Shown: piece by piece, positions 62,350 to 64,000 of the stretch
Layout of the letters: every line of letters begins with the position of its first letter
How positions within the stretch are numbered: position 1 is the stretch's first letter
From: Streptomyces klenkii
GTDB lineage: Bacteria; Actinomycetota; Actinomycetes; Streptomycetales; Streptomycetaceae
Direction of reading: 5' to 3'
Length of the DNA: 64,000 nucleotides
Assembly (NCBI RefSeq): GCF_003626645.1
Contig: NZ_RBAM01000002.1
Coordinates: 620,001-684,000 of the forward strand
Position numbers and translations under genes: made by a program
The notes under the pieces: model-generated
Databases searched by the model: none
Told to the model about the DNA's origin: nothing
Seen by the model: only the letters and a program-made list of their open reading frames with translations

Positions 62350-62428
62350 CCGCGCACGTCCCGCGGCGCGCCGCCGTAGGCGCGTGCGCGGACAGCGTCC
62401 TGTAGGCGGCCGCATCCGCATTAAACAT

Positions 62429-62466
62429 CGACAGCCCCCGCAGCCGAGAGGCCGCGGGGGCTGTCG
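62429..62466 (+). terminator. ffh terminator
   Basis: CGACAGCCCCCGC (62429-62441) pairs with GCGGGGGCTGTCG (62454-62466) around a 12-base loop that itself has short complementary ends. It lies 79 bp after the ffh stop and 40 bp before the convergent methyltransferase stop. Confidence 0.88.
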
Positions 62467-62505
62467 CGTACGCGCCGCGCCTTCCGCTGCGGACGCGGAC
62501 GTCGG

Positions 62506-64000
<1,495 letters not shown>

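Overview
The window is a piece of a Streptomyces chromosome core. It is very G+C rich, codons almost always end in G or C, GTG and TTG starts are common, and the gene order matches, from memory, the Streptomyces coelicolor interval SCO5535 to about SCO5587 (accB-accE, two conservons, gltX, ndgR-leuCD, hupS, gpsA-ddl, thiL, thiD, rpmB, recG, coaD, rpmF-rnc-mutM, smc, glcP, ftsY, nsdA, amtB-glnK-glnD, ffh). No prophage, insertion sequence, CRISPR array or biosynthetic cluster was seen.

Layout. 1-2.7 kb: the 3' end of a polysaccharide lyase gene, then acyl-CoA carboxylase beta and epsilon subunits. 2.9-13.4 kb, minus strand: two tandem conservon operons, each sensor kinase-like CvnA, roadblock CvnB, DUF742 CvnC and GTPase CvnD. 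13.9-17.3 kb: a small unknown protein, a fumarylacetoacetate-hydrolase-family enzyme, glutamyl-tRNA synthetase and five tRNA genes (Gln-Glu-Glu-Gln-Glu). Gram-positive actinobacteria generally make Gln-tRNA by mischarging tRNA-Gln with GltX, so this cluster is functionally coherent. 17.5-21.2 kb: a STAS/MEDS regulator pair, a divergent merR/DUF4188 pair and ndgR. 21.3-28.8 kb: leuCD, hupS, fbiD, plsC, gpsA and ddl. 28.8-44.2 kb: small lipoprotein and Lrp-type genes, thiL, thiD, rpmB, a DAK2-type protein, recG, rsmD, coaD, a coiled-coil protein, the DUF177-rpmF-rnc-mutM block, a membrane-anchored CAP-domain protein and acylphosphatase. 44.4-54.1 kb: smc, a glucose permease, an NCS1 permease, ftsY and a primase-polymerase-like protein. 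54.6-64 kb: nsdA, the nitrogen operon amtB-glnK-glnD with a GlnR-like box, ffh, a methyltransferase and the start of proS.

The most unusual signal is not a gene. The octamer CATGAGGC (reverse GCCTCATG), usually preceded by G on its own strand, occurs about 48 times by eye on both strands, against roughly 2 expected from base composition. About 20 CATGGGGC relatives accompany it. Copies cluster in spacers (18.9-19.0, 20.3-20.4, 25.0, 30.7-30.8, 49.8-50.06 and 56.2 kb) and also sit inside genes, mainly in linkers and tails (fbiD C-terminus, DAK2 linker, the DivIVA-like tail, the Smc hinge, glnD). Some copies have the form GCCGC-ATGAG-GCGGC and can fold as a mini-hairpin. This resembles a highly iterated or REP-like element and is the best candidate for something undescribed. 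Other leads: the two conservons have nearly identical B and D genes but divergent A and C genes; both have the same 14-bp palindrome-containing element upstream of cvnA; the STAS protein lacks the phospho-acceptor serine; and glcP has a leader with three copies of a 9-mer.
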